A stretch of 64,000 bases of DNA from Micromonospora siamensis (GTDB lineage Bacteria > Actinomycetota > Actinomycetes > Mycobacteriales > Micromonosporaceae). The position numbers were made by a program, and so were the translations under genes. Positions 37,841 through 46,364 of the stretch are shown in pieces. The stretch is taken from NCBI RefSeq assembly GCF_900090305.1, contig NZ_LT607751.1, positions 6,138,001-6,202,000 of the forward strand. The letters are read 5' to 3'. A model generated the notes under the pieces. The model did not search any database, was not told the DNA's origin, and saw only the letters and a program-made list of their open reading frames with translations. Within the stretch, counting starts at the first letter, position 1; every line of letters starts with the position of its first letter.

Positions 37841-38986
37841 ATGCCGGAACCGCTGGATGACGCCCTGACCGAGGTCCGGGCCCTGCTGCTCGACCCCGCG
37901 CTGACCCGGGCGGTGGCCGCCGGGCGCCGCAAGGGTCACCGCCCCTCGGTGGTCCGCGCCGAGCTGCGGCCGGTGACCTTGAAGGCCGGGCCGCGGATCC
38001 AGATCTCCACCTCGGACGGCTCCCGGCCGTACACCCGGAACGTCGCGCCCGGCGCGGAGGCCGACGCGGCGGTGGACGCGCTGCTGGCCGAACCCTTCGG
38101 CAACTGGCACGTGGAGACGACCGGGGCGACCCTCCAGCTACGGGTGACCAAGTCCGGTGAGGCGCAGGTGCACCGGGCGGCCGCCAGCCGACCGGCGCCG
38201 GCCGCCGAGGGGCACGACCGGGCCAAGGAGTGGCTGCTGGACCCGGGCGACCCGCTCTTCACCGAGATCGGCGGCTCGGCCGCCAAGCGTCGGCAGGTCG
38301 ACGCGTTCCTGCGTGCGCTGGCGGCGAGCCTGCCCGAGGAGCTGACCGGGGCGCTGCGGGTGGTGGACCTGGGGTGCGGCAACGCGTACCTGACCTTCGC
38401 CGCCTACCGGTACCTGTCCCAGCGGGGCCTCGACGTCGAGCTGGTCGGGGTGGACGTCCGCGAGGACCAGCGCCGGCGCAACACCGAGCTGGCCGAGCGG
38501 CTGGGCTGGGCCGACCGGGTGAGCTTCGTGGCCGGGACCATCGCCGACGCGGTCGTCGAACCCGCCCCGGACCTGGTGCTCGCCCTGCACGCCTGCGACA
38601 CGGCCACCGACGAGGCGCTGGCCCGGGCGGTGCGGTGGGGGGCCCGGTGGGTGCTCGCCGCGCCGTGCTGTCACCACGACCTGGCCGCCCAGCTGCGCGC
38701 GCACCCGGCCCCGGCGCCGTACGAGTTGCTGACCCGGCAGGGCATCCTGCGGGAACGCTTCGCCGACGTGCTCACCGACGCGGTACGCGCCGGGCTGCTC
38801 CGGCTGCACGGCTACCGGGCCGAGGTGGTGGAGTTCGTCGACTCCCAGCACACCCCGCGGAACCTGCTGATCCGCGCCCGGCGCACCGGTACGGAGCCGA
38901 CGCCGGAGCAGCGTTCCGAGTATCGGGCCCTGGTCGACCAGTGGCAGGTCACGCCGCGGTTGGAGACGCTGCTCGCGCAGCACTAA
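37841..38986 (+). CDS. SAM-dependent methyltransferase (Methyltransf_32 family)
   Basis: This 381-residue protein has an N-terminal part of unknown fold (about 1-110) and a class I methyltransferase domain. Motif I is VVDLGCGNAYLTFAAYRYL near residue 170, followed by ELVGVDVRED. The LALHACDTATDEAL and AAPCCHHDLAAQL motifs are typical of the Methyltransf_32 group, which includes METTL25-like and bacterial 23S or protein methyltransferases. The substrate is unknown. ATG 37841 is preferred; a longer frame upstream overlaps the helicase end and has no match. Confidence 0.85.
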   Translation: MPEPLDDALTEVRALLLDPALTRAVAAGRRKGHRPSVVRAELRPVTLKAGPRIQISTSDGSRPYTRNVAPGAEADAAVDALLAEPFGNWHVETTGATLQLRVTKSGEAQVHRAAASRPAPAAEGHDRAKEWLLDPGDPLFTEIGGSAAKRRQVDAFLRALAASLPEELTGALRVVDLGCGNAYLTFAAYRYLSQRGLDVELVGVDVREDQRRRNTELAERLGWADRVSFVAGTIADAVVEPAPDLVLALHACDTATDEALARAVRWGARWVLAAPCCHHDLAAQLRAHPAPAPYELLTRQGILRERFADVLTDAVRAGLLRLHGYRAEVVEFVDSQHTPRNLLIRARRTGTEPTPEQRSEYRALVDQWQVTPRLETLLAQH

Positions 38987-39012
38987 GGCCGCGCCGCGCA
39001 TCCGACGCCGGG

Positions 39013-39444
39013 TCAGCGTCGCCGGTCGCCGCTTCGGTCCCCCCGGCCGCGGTCGAACGCCGACACCCGCTCGCCCGGGCCGCGCTCCGACCGGTCGTGG
39101 TCGGGCGGCAGGGTCGGGAACGGCACCACCTTGCCGGGCGCCTCGGCGTTCCCGGCGGCGGTGAAGGCGTTCCAGGAGATGTCCACCAGCAGCTTCTTCA
39201 GCTCCGCGTGCCGCTCCGCGGCGTTGCGTTGCAGCGCCAGCCGGGCCCCGAGCACCACACTGACCAGGGTGGTGGTGATCGCGCCGGTGGCGGCGAGAAC
39301 CTCGGCGCCGGTCGCCTGATCCCCGTTCAGGACCAGCACCAGCAGCCAGATCCAGAAGGCGGCGGCGAAGACGGCGGCCTTCGCCACGAAGAAGAGGCTG
39401 ACCGCACCCGGGCGGTGCGACAGCGGGCGGCTCGAGTCGGCCAT
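39013..39444 (-). CDS. Small membrane protein with charged tail
   Basis: This 143-residue protein has two hydrophobic segments (about 17-40 and 46-68) and a charged C-terminus rich in Arg, Asp and Glu. No family is recognised. It is convergent with the methyltransferase and divergent from the XRE-type regulator at 39670. The tail pattern (SERGPGERVSAFDRGRGDR) suggests a cytoplasmic, disordered end. The function is unknown. Confidence 0.6.
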   Translation of the reverse strand: MADSSRPLSHRPGAVSLFFVAKAAVFAAAFWIWLLVLVLNGDQATGAEVLAATGAITTTLVSVVLGARLALQRNAAERHAELKKLLVDISWNAFTAAGNAEAPGKVVPFPTLPPDHDRSERGPGERVSAFDRGRGDRSGDRRR

Positions 39445-39590
39445 GCTGCTCCTCGGCGGTTCGCCGGTCCGGACGTCAGTCGGACACCTCGGGCGGCGGG
39501 AACGGATCAGGCATCGAGCTTAGTTGACGCGGGACAACCAACCACCAGCGCGGGGGCACCCGTGGTCCCGTGCATGAGACGATCGGGCAA

Positions 39591-39618
39591 TTGCGCGGGC
39601 GGGTCGCCGTACTACTCT
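39591..39618 (+). promoter_or_regulatory. Candidate promoter for the XRE-type regulator
   Basis: A TTGCGC hexamer (39591-39596) and a TACTCT hexamer (39613-39618) are 16 bases apart, close to the housekeeping pattern. A GCACC/GGTGC hairpin at 39626-39639 would lie at the start of the message. The gene begins at 39670. Confidence 0.4.
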
Positions 39619-39669
39619 CATAGACGCACCGTCCGGTGCGCCGGTCGGAAAGGAAAGACGCTCAAGCAG

Positions 39670-40086
39670 ATGGGCGCCGCTGAGGTATCGCCGCAGATGG
39701 CCTTCGCACGCTTCGTGCGTCGGGCCATCGACGACGCACGTGACGAGCGCGGCTGGACCGTCACCGACCTGGCGGCACACACCGGCGTAGGGCGTTCGAC
39801 GGTCTTCCGTTGGCTGGCCGGCGACTGGCAGGACTACCCCGAGCTGGCCAAGGTGCGCGGCTTCTGCGCCGCCCTCGACCTGCCGGTGGCCGCGGCGTTC
39901 CGCGCGCTCGGCCTCCCCGACGCCGGCGCGGCACCCCGCCGCCGCAGCGACGACGCGCCCGTCGAGGCGGACGTCCGGGTGATCATGGAGCGGCTGGCCG
40001 ACCCGTCGGTGCCGGCCGAGGAGAAGCACCACATCCGGGATCTGCTGCGTTACCTGGCCCGCCGCCCGGCCCGCCGCGCCGGCTGA
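39670..40086 (+). CDS. XRE-type helix-turn-helix regulator
   Basis: This 138-residue protein has an HTH_3/XRE domain at about 15-75: RRAIDDARDERGWTVTDLAAHTGVGRSTVFRWLAGDW. A Pro/Ala-rich linker and a short helical end (EADVRVIMERLADPSV) follow. It resembles regulators common in Micromonospora and Streptomyces, with no specific target apparent. The ATG at 39670 is used; an ATG at 39697 with GAGG upstream is also possible. Confidence 0.85.
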   Translation: MGAAEVSPQMAFARFVRRAIDDARDERGWTVTDLAAHTGVGRSTVFRWLAGDWQDYPELAKVRGFCAALDLPVAAAFRALGLPDAGAAPRRRSDDAPVEADVRVIMERLADPSVPAEEKHHIRDLLRYLARRPARRAG

Positions 40087-40156
40087 GGGCCCGCCCTTCC
40101 GGCCACGCACCAGGCTGAGACCTCGGCCCGGAGCTGGACCACGCCGGCCGGAGACC

Positions 40157-41224
40157 TCAGTCGACCGTCAGGGTGAACTCCGCGGTGCGTACCTCGCCGG
40201 CCACCTGGAAGTCCAGGTAGAGCCGGTATCGGCCCGGCCCGGGCGCGGTCAGCCAGAACGTGACCGTGTCCCCGGCGGGCGCCGGTTCGGGGTGCACGTG
40301 CAGGTAGCCCAGGTCACCCTCGCGGAGCGCGACCAGGTGGCCGTACGCGCCGAGGTAGGGCTCCAGGGCGGCGGGGGCGTCGCCGCTGCGGACCCGGAAG
40401 GCCAGCGGCACCGCCGTGCCGACCTTCGGGGTGCCCCGGTAGTCGACGGTGAAGCCGTCCACCGTGGCGGCGGTCGCCGGCGCGGGCAGCGGACGGGGCC
40501 GGTAGTCGCCGGGCGCCACCAGGTCCACCCCCAGCGTCGCCGCGGTCTGCCGGCCGTCGTCGGCCAGCGCGGTGAAGTCCGCGTACGCCCGCCAGGTGCC
40601 CGGCTCGGCCAGGGTCAGCGGCACCGACCAGGTGCCGTCGGTGGCCATGGTGGGGTGCAGGTGCTGGTAGCCGGTGAGGTCCCGGCGCACCACGACCAGG
40701 TGCATCGGCTTGTCGTGCACCACCGCGAACCGGGTCACCGGTCGCCCCGCGGCGTCCCGGATCCGGAAGCGGAACTCACCGGGCCGGCCGGGGGCGAACG
40801 CGGTGCCCACCGGCGCGAGGGTGTAGCCGGCGGAGGTGACGGCGAGGCCGCCCGCCTCGGCCGGGTCGGGTTGGCCGGCGACGGCGGATCCGTGCTGGTG
40901 GGCGCCGGTGCCGGCGGCGTGGCTGTGCTCCCCGCCGGGCATTGCCGCGCCGGCGGTGGTGGCCGGGCCGCCCGCCGGGGCGCCGGGGCCGGGGTTGGCC
41001 CGGCCGAGGCCGAAGCCGAGCAGCACGGCGAGGACCAGCCCGCCCACGGTGAGCGCCAACCGCAGCGTGGCGCGGTCCGGCCCGGTCGGCGGCGGTCCCC
41101 CGATCGCGGACAGCCGGTCCGGCCCGGCACCGGAGCGGTCGACGAGGTCGTCCGGGTCGCGGTCGGCGACGGCCGACCGCCCCTCGCCGGTCGGCGGGGG
41201 CGGAACGGGGCGCTGGTCGGCCAT
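40157..41224 (-). CDS. Membrane-anchored His-rich protein with two beta domains
   Basis: This 355-residue protein has a cytoplasmic Pro-rich start, a membrane helix at about 54-74, a His-rich linker (GEHSHAAGTGAHQHG), and two beta-sandwich-like domains. Each domain carries His near a loop (KPMHLVVVRRDLTGYQHLHP and GHLVALREGDLGYLHVHP), a layout seen in YtkA-like and copper-associated surface proteins. A metal-binding role is plausible from the His clusters but is not shown. No metal transporter gene is adjacent. The ATG at 41224 is the start. Confidence 0.7.
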   Translation of the reverse strand: MADQRPVPPPPTGEGRSAVADRDPDDLVDRSGAGPDRLSAIGGPPPTGPDRATLRLALTVGGLVLAVLLGFGLGRANPGPGAPAGGPATTAGAAMPGGEHSHAAGTGAHQHGSAVAGQPDPAEAGGLAVTSAGYTLAPVGTAFAPGRPGEFRFRIRDAAGRPVTRFAVVHDKPMHLVVVRRDLTGYQHLHPTMATDGTWSVPLTLAEPGTWRAYADFTALADDGRQTAATLGVDLVAPGDYRPRPLPAPATAATVDGFTVDYRGTPKVGTAVPLAFRVRSGDAPAALEPYLGAYGHLVALREGDLGYLHVHPEPAPAGDTVTFWLTAPGPGRYRLYLDFQVAGEVRTAEFTLTVD

Positions 41225-41318
41225 GCGACCACGGTACCGGCGGGCCGGCCGGTGCCGGGCCGGCGAACCTCGGCCGTGGCAACCGTCGCAATCCGCGACG
41301 GCCGGGAACTTTTCCGAC

Positions 41319-43439
41319 TCAGCCGGCCAGCGCGAGGGCCAGCGGCAGCACGTCCGGGGCGCCGGACCGGCGCAGCAGCCGGGCCACCATGGTCATCGTC
41401 CAGCCCGAGTCGACCAGGTCGTCGACGAGCAGCACCGGGCCGGCCAGTCCGGCGAGGGCGTCGGCCAGGTCGTCCGGCACGGTGAAGGCGTCGTGCAGGG
41501 TGCGTACCCGCTGGGCGCTGTTGCCGCGCGGCCCGCCGGTGCCCGCCGGGCCGACCGGGACCACCCGGCCGAGCAACGGCAGCCGGCCCACCGCGGCGAT
41601 CCGGGTGGCCAGCGAGTCGACCAGCTCCGGGTGGCTGCGGGAGCCGACGGCGACCACGCCGGCCGGGCGGCGCGGCCACGGGTCGTCGCCGTGCGCCCAC
41701 GCCTTGAGCACCTCCACCACGGCCGCCGCAACGTCGTCCGGCACCGGGCCGTCGGGGGACTCCGGGCCGACCAGGCCGCGCAGCCGCCCACCCCAGCCCA
41801 GGTCCGACAGCCGGCCCACGGCCCGCCCGGGCAGCGCCTGCTCCGCCGGGGCGATCCGGCCCTTCAGGGGTACGCCCACCGCCTCCAACCCGGTCGGCCA
41901 GAGCTTCTTCGGCCCGACCTCCACGCCGGGGCGGCCGAGGAACGTCTGCGCGGCGGTCAGCGCGGCGTCGGAGACCTCGGCGGTGAACAGCGCACCGGCG
42001 CAGTTGTCGCACCGGCCGCAGTCACCCGCCCCGGCGTCGTCCAGGCATTCCCGCAGGTAGCGCAGTCGGCAGCCGGGCGTCGAGGCGTACTCCCGCATGG
42101 CCTGCTGCTCGGCGGTGCGGGCCTGGGCGACGCGGCGCAACCGGGCCTCGTCGTAGACCCAGGGCTCGCCGGTGGCGAGCCAGCCACCGCGCACCCGGCG
42201 GACCGCGCCGTCGACGTCGAGCACCTTGAGCATCAGCTCCAGCCGGGCGCGACGCAGGTCCACGATCGGTTCCAGGGCCTGGGTGGACATCGGCCGGTCG
42301 GTGGGGAGCGCGGCCAGCACCGCCCGGACCTGCTCCTCGGGCGGGAAGGCCAGCGAGGCGAAGTACCGCCAGATGGCGGCGTCCTCCACGCCCGGCAGCA
42401 GCAGCACCTCGGCGTGGTCGACGGCCCGGCCGGCCCGGCCGACCTGCTGGTAGTAGGCGATCGGCGACGGCGGCGCACCCAGGTGCACCACGAAGCCGAG
42501 GTCCGGCTTGTCGAAGCCCATGCCGAGCGCGCTGGTGGCCACCAGCGCCTTGATCTTGTTGTCGAGCAGGTCCTGCTCGGCGGCCCGGCGGTCGGCGTCC
42601 TCGGCCTGCCCGGTGTACGAGGCGACCGACCAGCCGCGGGCGCGGAGGAACTCGGCGGTCTCGGTGGCCGCCGCGACGGTGAGCGTGTAGATGATCCCCG
42701 AGCCGGGCAGCCCGTCCAGGTGGTCGGCGAGCCAGGCCAGCCGGTGTGCCGGGCTGGGCAGGTCGAGCACGCCCAACCGCAGCGACTCCCGGTCCAGGGT
42801 GCCCCGCAACACCAACGCGTCGCCCAACTGCTCGGCCACGTCCTGGGTGACCCGGGCGTTGGCGGTGGCCGTGGTGGCGAGCACCGGGGTCCGCTCGGGC
42901 AGGTTGGCGAGGAAGGTACGCAGCCGGCGGTAGTCGGGCCGGAAGTCGTGCCCCCAGTCGGAGACGCAGTGTGCCTCGTCCACCACCAGCAGCCCGGTGG
43001 TGGCCGCCAGCTTCGGCAGGACGGAGTCCCGGAAGTCCGGGTTGTTGAGCCGTTCCGGGCTGATCAGCAGCACGTCCACCGCGCCGGCCCGGATCTCGTC
43101 GGTGATCTCGTCCCACTCGTCGAGGTTCGCCGAGTTGATGGTGCGGGCCCGGATGCCGGCCCGGGCAGCCGACTCGACCTGGTTGCGCATCAGCGCCAGC
43201 AGCGGCGAGACGATCACCGTCGGGCCGTGCTCGCCGTGCTCCCGCAGCAGCGCGGTGGCCACGAAGTAGACCGCCGACTTGCCCCAACCGGTGCGCTGCA
43301 CGCAGAGCACCCGCCGCTGGTCGACCACCAGCGCCTCGATCGCGCGCCACTGGTCCTCGCGGAGCCGGGCGTGGTCGCCGGCCAACCGGCGCAGCACCGC
43401 CTCGGCGCGCTGGCGTACCGCCGTCCGATCGTCACCCAT
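41319..43439 (-). CDS. RecQ-type DNA helicase with C-terminal PRTase-like domain
   Basis: This 706-residue protein begins as a RecQ helicase: Walker A TGWGKSAVYFVA, the DEAHC box, and QQVGRAGRAVDHAEVLLLP in helicase C. A zinc-binding Cys cluster (CRLRYLRECLDDAGAGDCGRCDNC) follows. RecQ unwinds forked and recombination DNA. The last 170 residues add a region ending GPVLLVDDLVDSGWTMTMVA, which is the phosphoribosyl-pyrophosphate motif of type I phosphoribosyltransferases. The usual HRDC domain is missing. The meaning of the fusion is unknown. The ATG at 43439 is supported by position. Confidence 0.9.
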   Translation of the reverse strand: MGDDRTAVRQRAEAVLRRLAGDHARLREDQWRAIEALVVDQRRVLCVQRTGWGKSAVYFVATALLREHGEHGPTVIVSPLLALMRNQVESAARAGIRARTINSANLDEWDEITDEIRAGAVDVLLISPERLNNPDFRDSVLPKLAATTGLLVVDEAHCVSDWGHDFRPDYRRLRTFLANLPERTPVLATTATANARVTQDVAEQLGDALVLRGTLDRESLRLGVLDLPSPAHRLAWLADHLDGLPGSGIIYTLTVAAATETAEFLRARGWSVASYTGQAEDADRRAAEQDLLDNKIKALVATSALGMGFDKPDLGFVVHLGAPPSPIAYYQQVGRAGRAVDHAEVLLLPGVEDAAIWRYFASLAFPPEEQVRAVLAALPTDRPMSTQALEPIVDLRRARLELMLKVLDVDGAVRRVRGGWLATGEPWVYDEARLRRVAQARTAEQQAMREYASTPGCRLRYLRECLDDAGAGDCGRCDNCAGALFTAEVSDAALTAAQTFLGRPGVEVGPKKLWPTGLEAVGVPLKGRIAPAEQALPGRAVGRLSDLGWGGRLRGLVGPESPDGPVPDDVAAAVVEVLKAWAHGDDPWPRRPAGVVAVGSRSHPELVDSLATRIAAVGRLPLLGRVVPVGPAGTGGPRGNSAQRVRTLHDAFTVPDDLADALAGLAGPVLLVDDLVDSGWTMTMVARLLRRSGAPDVLPLALALAG

Positions 43440-43458
43440 CCGGCATTTCTACCAGGTG

Positions 43459-45261
43459 TCAGGTGGGGCCCTGCCAACTCGGAAGGAAGATCAACACGTC
43501 CCGGAGCCGTCCGGTGACGTTGGCTGGCAGCCCACAGCGTGCGCCCAGCTCCTCGACCGACCCGTACGGGCCGTGCTGCCGCCGGTCGGCGACGATCAGG
43601 CGGCGCTGCCCGTCGGTCAGCCCGGGCAGCCCGGCCAGCACGTGGTCCGGAACCGCGTTGACGTCCACCAGACCGCCGTCGTCGAAGGTCCGGGGCAGGT
43701 CGGGGCGGCCGATGCGCAGGTCCGTCCGCGCCGTCGGATAGCGGTGGAGCAGGTAGCGGGCATGTTCCCGGCGGGCCCGCCGCTCGTCCGCGGCGCGGCG
43801 CTGGTCCGCCCCGAAGAGCTTGCCGACCATCGCCGTCAGGGTCGGGTTGAGCAGCACCACATGGGTGGTGCCCACCACCCAGCAGATCCCGATCACCACG
43901 ACGAAGAAGAGGACCTCACGGTCGGGCGGGTCGCTCTCGGGTGTCGCCGGTGAGGTCAGGGCGACCACGATCAGTCCGACGATCAGCAGGAGGTATCCGC
44001 TTCCCGCCAGGGCGAGCCGCCAGCTGCGCCGCCACAACGCGTAGGCGAGCACCACGGCCCAGGTGAGGAAGCCGACGGAGAACAGGCAGGACGCCGTGCC
44101 GACGACGGTCGCGACGGCCGGGAGCCAGCGGGGGGTCGGTCGACCGGTCGGCGGGTACGGCGGCGCGGGCACCCCGATCGGCAGATCGACGGGGGCGCCC
44201 GCCGGCGGACGACCGGCCGCCGGGTGGGCGGCGGGCGTGGACTGGACGGCTGGGTGGACAGCCGGTGCCGGCAGGACGGCGGGGTCGGTGGCCGGAACGG
44301 CCCGGTCGGTGGCTGGCGCGGCCGGAACGGCCCGGTCGGTGGCTGGCGCGAACGGAATGGGTGGAGGGGCCGGTGCCGGCTGGACCGCCGGATCGGTGGC
44401 CGGTGCCGGCGGGCCGGCCGGACGGGCCAGCGGCGCCGCCGGGACAGGTGAAGGGCCCGCCGGAGCCGAAGGGCCGGCCGGAACCGCGGCGACCAGCGTC
44501 GGGTCCGACCGGAGGATGCGGCCGTGCAGGTCCCGCAGGGCCTCCCCCGGCTCGATGCCGTGCTCCTCACGGAGCAGGCCAGCAAAGTCCCGGTACGCGG
44601 CCAGCGCCTCGGCCTGCCGGCCGCCGCGGTAGAGCGCCAGCATCAACTGGTGCCGCAGCCGTTCCCGGACCGGGAACTCGGCGACCGCCTCGACCAGCTC
44701 GCCGACCAGCTCCCGGTGCCGTCCGGCCGTCAGTTCCAGCTCGGCCCGGGTCTCCAGCGCGACGGCGCGCAGTTCCACCAGCCGGTGCCGGGCGATCTCG
44801 AAGTACGGCCCGGCGTATCCCGCGAACGGCTCCCCCTGCCACAGCTCCAGCGTGGCGGTCAGCCCCGCCAGCGCCTCGTCCGGACGGCCGGCGGCGTGCC
44901 GCTGCCGGGCCCGGTGGACGCCGCGCTCGAAACGGATTGCGTCGACCGCCTCCGGGGGGACGTTCAGCCGGTATCCCGCATCGGTCAGGGTCAACACCTG
45001 GCCGGGCGTACGCGGGGACCGCTCGGGCTCCAACACCCGGCGCAGCCCGGCGACGTACTTCTGCACCACGTTGGCGCCGTTCGCGGGCGGATCGTCGGGC
45101 CAGACCGCTTCGACGATCTGCCCGGTCGGCACCGCGCGCCCCGCCGAAAGCAGCAGAACCGTCAGCACCGCGCGCTGTTTGCCGGGCCCGAGGTCGAGGT
45201 GCCGGTCGGCGTACCAGGCCCGCTGCGGTCCGAGCAACTGGAAGCGCAACGCTTCTGACAT
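43459..45261 (-). CDS. SARP-type regulator fused to membrane segments and HhH tail
   Basis: This 600-residue protein has a SARP-like (OmpR/PhoB) DNA-binding domain at about 1-95 (LDLGPGKQRAVLTVLLLSAG), then a BTAD domain (about 100-250, from EAVDAIRFERGVHRAR). A Pro/Ala-rich linker with 10-residue repeats follows (about 255-375), then three hydrophobic helices (about 385-475). The C-terminus (about 530-595) holds a helix-hairpin-helix pair, VDVNAVPDHVLAGLPGLTDGQRRLIVADR, as in ComEA-like DNA-binding proteins. Such a layout is unusual. The ATG at 45261 has GGAG upstream. It diverges from two lipoprotein genes, possible targets. Confidence 0.8.
   Translation of the reverse strand: MSEALRFQLLGPQRAWYADRHLDLGPGKQRAVLTVLLLSAGRAVPTGQIVEAVWPDDPPANGANVVQKYVAGLRRVLEPERSPRTPGQVLTLTDAGYRLNVPPEAVDAIRFERGVHRARQRHAAGRPDEALAGLTATLELWQGEPFAGYAGPYFEIARHRLVELRAVALETRAELELTAGRHRELVGELVEAVAEFPVRERLRHQLMLALYRGGRQAEALAAYRDFAGLLREEHGIEPGEALRDLHGRILRSDPTLVAAVPAGPSAPAGPSPVPAAPLARPAGPPAPATDPAVQPAPAPPPIPFAPATDRAVPAAPATDRAVPATDPAVLPAPAVHPAVQSTPAAHPAAGRPPAGAPVDLPIGVPAPPYPPTGRPTPRWLPAVATVVGTASCLFSVGFLTWAVVLAYALWRRSWRLALAGSGYLLLIVGLIVVALTSPATPESDPPDREVLFFVVVIGICWVVGTTHVVLLNPTLTAMVGKLFGADQRRAADERRARREHARYLLHRYPTARTDLRIGRPDLPRTFDDGGLVDVNAVPDHVLAGLPGLTDGQRRLIVADRRQHGPYGSVEELGARCGLPANVTGRLRDVLIFLPSWQGPT
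44291..44350. repeat. Perfect 30-bp tandem duplication in the SARP gene
   Basis: Bases 44291-44320 and 44321-44350 are identical. The 30-base unit keeps frame and encodes a repeated ten-residue ATDRAVPAAP in the linker. The perfect match suggests a recent event. Confidence 0.9.
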
Positions 45262-45407
45262 GCGGTTTTCCGCTCCTGACGCCCCGAGCCGCGCGGTACG
45301 GCAGTGCACGGCAGCCGGACGGCAGCATAACGGCAGTCAACCGGCAGGCGGGGCCGGCAGCATCTTGTCGGTAACCAGCTGACCTGTGTGGAAGTGAGTT
45401 CAACGAG

Positions 45408-46235
45408 ATGACGTACCGAACCGGCGCCGCCGGCCCGCTCCGGCGGATCGTGACCACCGCGACCGCCGTGCTGACCGTCACCGCCCTGCTCGCGGGTTGC
45501 GGCACGGGCGACCGGAGCTCCGACGCGACGGGCTCCTCCGCTCCGACCCCGTCGCCGTCGGCCGATCCGAAGGCCGAGCTGTTGGCCGCCGTGCCGGACG
45601 GGCAGGAGCCGAGGTTCCGCTACACCGAGCAGAACGGGCCCGACAAGCTGTCCGGTGTGGTGGACCCGGCGGCGAAGGCGCAGGAGCTGACCGTCACGGA
45701 GACCGACCCGGACTTCGCCATGGTCCTCAACCTGCGGGTGATCGACGACCGCACCTGGATGCGGGTGAAGCTGACCGGCGTGGACGGCCTGCACGAGATG
45801 ATGAAGCTGCCGAAGCGGTGGATGACCCTCGACCCGGCGAAGATGAAGGACTCGGAGCCGCTCGCGTACGAGGGCAGCGACCCGGGCAACACCGGGGTCT
45901 TCCTGGAGCACGCCTCGGCGGTGCGGAAGAAGGGCACCGGGACGTACACCGGCTTCCTCGACCTGACCGGCGGCCCGGAGGTCACCGAGGCGCTGAAGAG
46001 CCTCGATCTGGTGGCGAGCGGAGCGGCGGCGAAGAAGGTCCCGTTCACCGCGGTCGTCGGCGCGGACGGCAACCTGGCCTCGCTGTCGATGACCGTTCCG
46101 GCGGCCGGCAAGCGGAAGGCCCGCAAGGTGGTCGTCCGCTACTTCGACTTCGGCAGTGCGCCGAAGCTCACCGCGCCGGCCGGTGATCAGGTGCAGGCGG
46201 CGCCGGCTTCGGCGTACGAGTTGCTCGGCGGCTGA
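45408..46235 (+). CDS. Lipoprotein (LppX/LprG-like)
   Basis: This 275-residue protein has a lipobox (TALLAGC near residue 31) after a signal helix, so it is predicted to be lipid-anchored on the outer face. The mature part has the plan of LppX/LprA/LprG-type lipoproteins, which carry lipids to the cell envelope (WMRVKLTGVDGLHEMMKLP, YTGFLDLTGGPEV, PFTAVVGADGNLASLSMTVP). A close paralogue follows. The ATG at 45408 is the start; no strong ribosome site is seen. Both genes may answer to the divergent SARP regulator. Confidence 0.82.
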   Translation: MTYRTGAAGPLRRIVTTATAVLTVTALLAGCGTGDRSSDATGSSAPTPSPSADPKAELLAAVPDGQEPRFRYTEQNGPDKLSGVVDPAAKAQELTVTETDPDFAMVLNLRVIDDRTWMRVKLTGVDGLHEMMKLPKRWMTLDPAKMKDSEPLAYEGSDPGNTGVFLEHASAVRKKGTGTYTGFLDLTGGPEVTEALKSLDLVASGAAAKKVPFTAVVGADGNLASLSMTVPAAGKRKARKVVVRYFDFGSAPKLTAPAGDQVQAAPASAYELLGG

Positions 46236-46248
46236 TCCGCTTCGGACA

Positions 46249-46270
46249 GCGCCGAATCGGTGATCGGCGC
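46249..46270 (+). terminator. Weak hairpin between the two lipoprotein genes
   Basis: Bases 46249-46255 and 46264-46270 pair over seven bases around an eight-base loop, 14 bases past the first lipoprotein stop. There is no U run. It may attenuate transcription into the paralogue. Confidence 0.4.
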
Positions 46271-46364
46271 CCGGCAGCCGCACCTCGGCAAACGGGCAGC
46301 CAGCCGGCCGTACCGGATGGCAAGGTGTTCGACGGCAGCAGCCACCGCGAGAGAGAGAAACACG

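Noticed and set aside
41225..41318. Possible short gene between the His-rich protein and RecQ
   Set aside because: No start with a ribosome site and no domain; the stretch is just a 94-base spacer.
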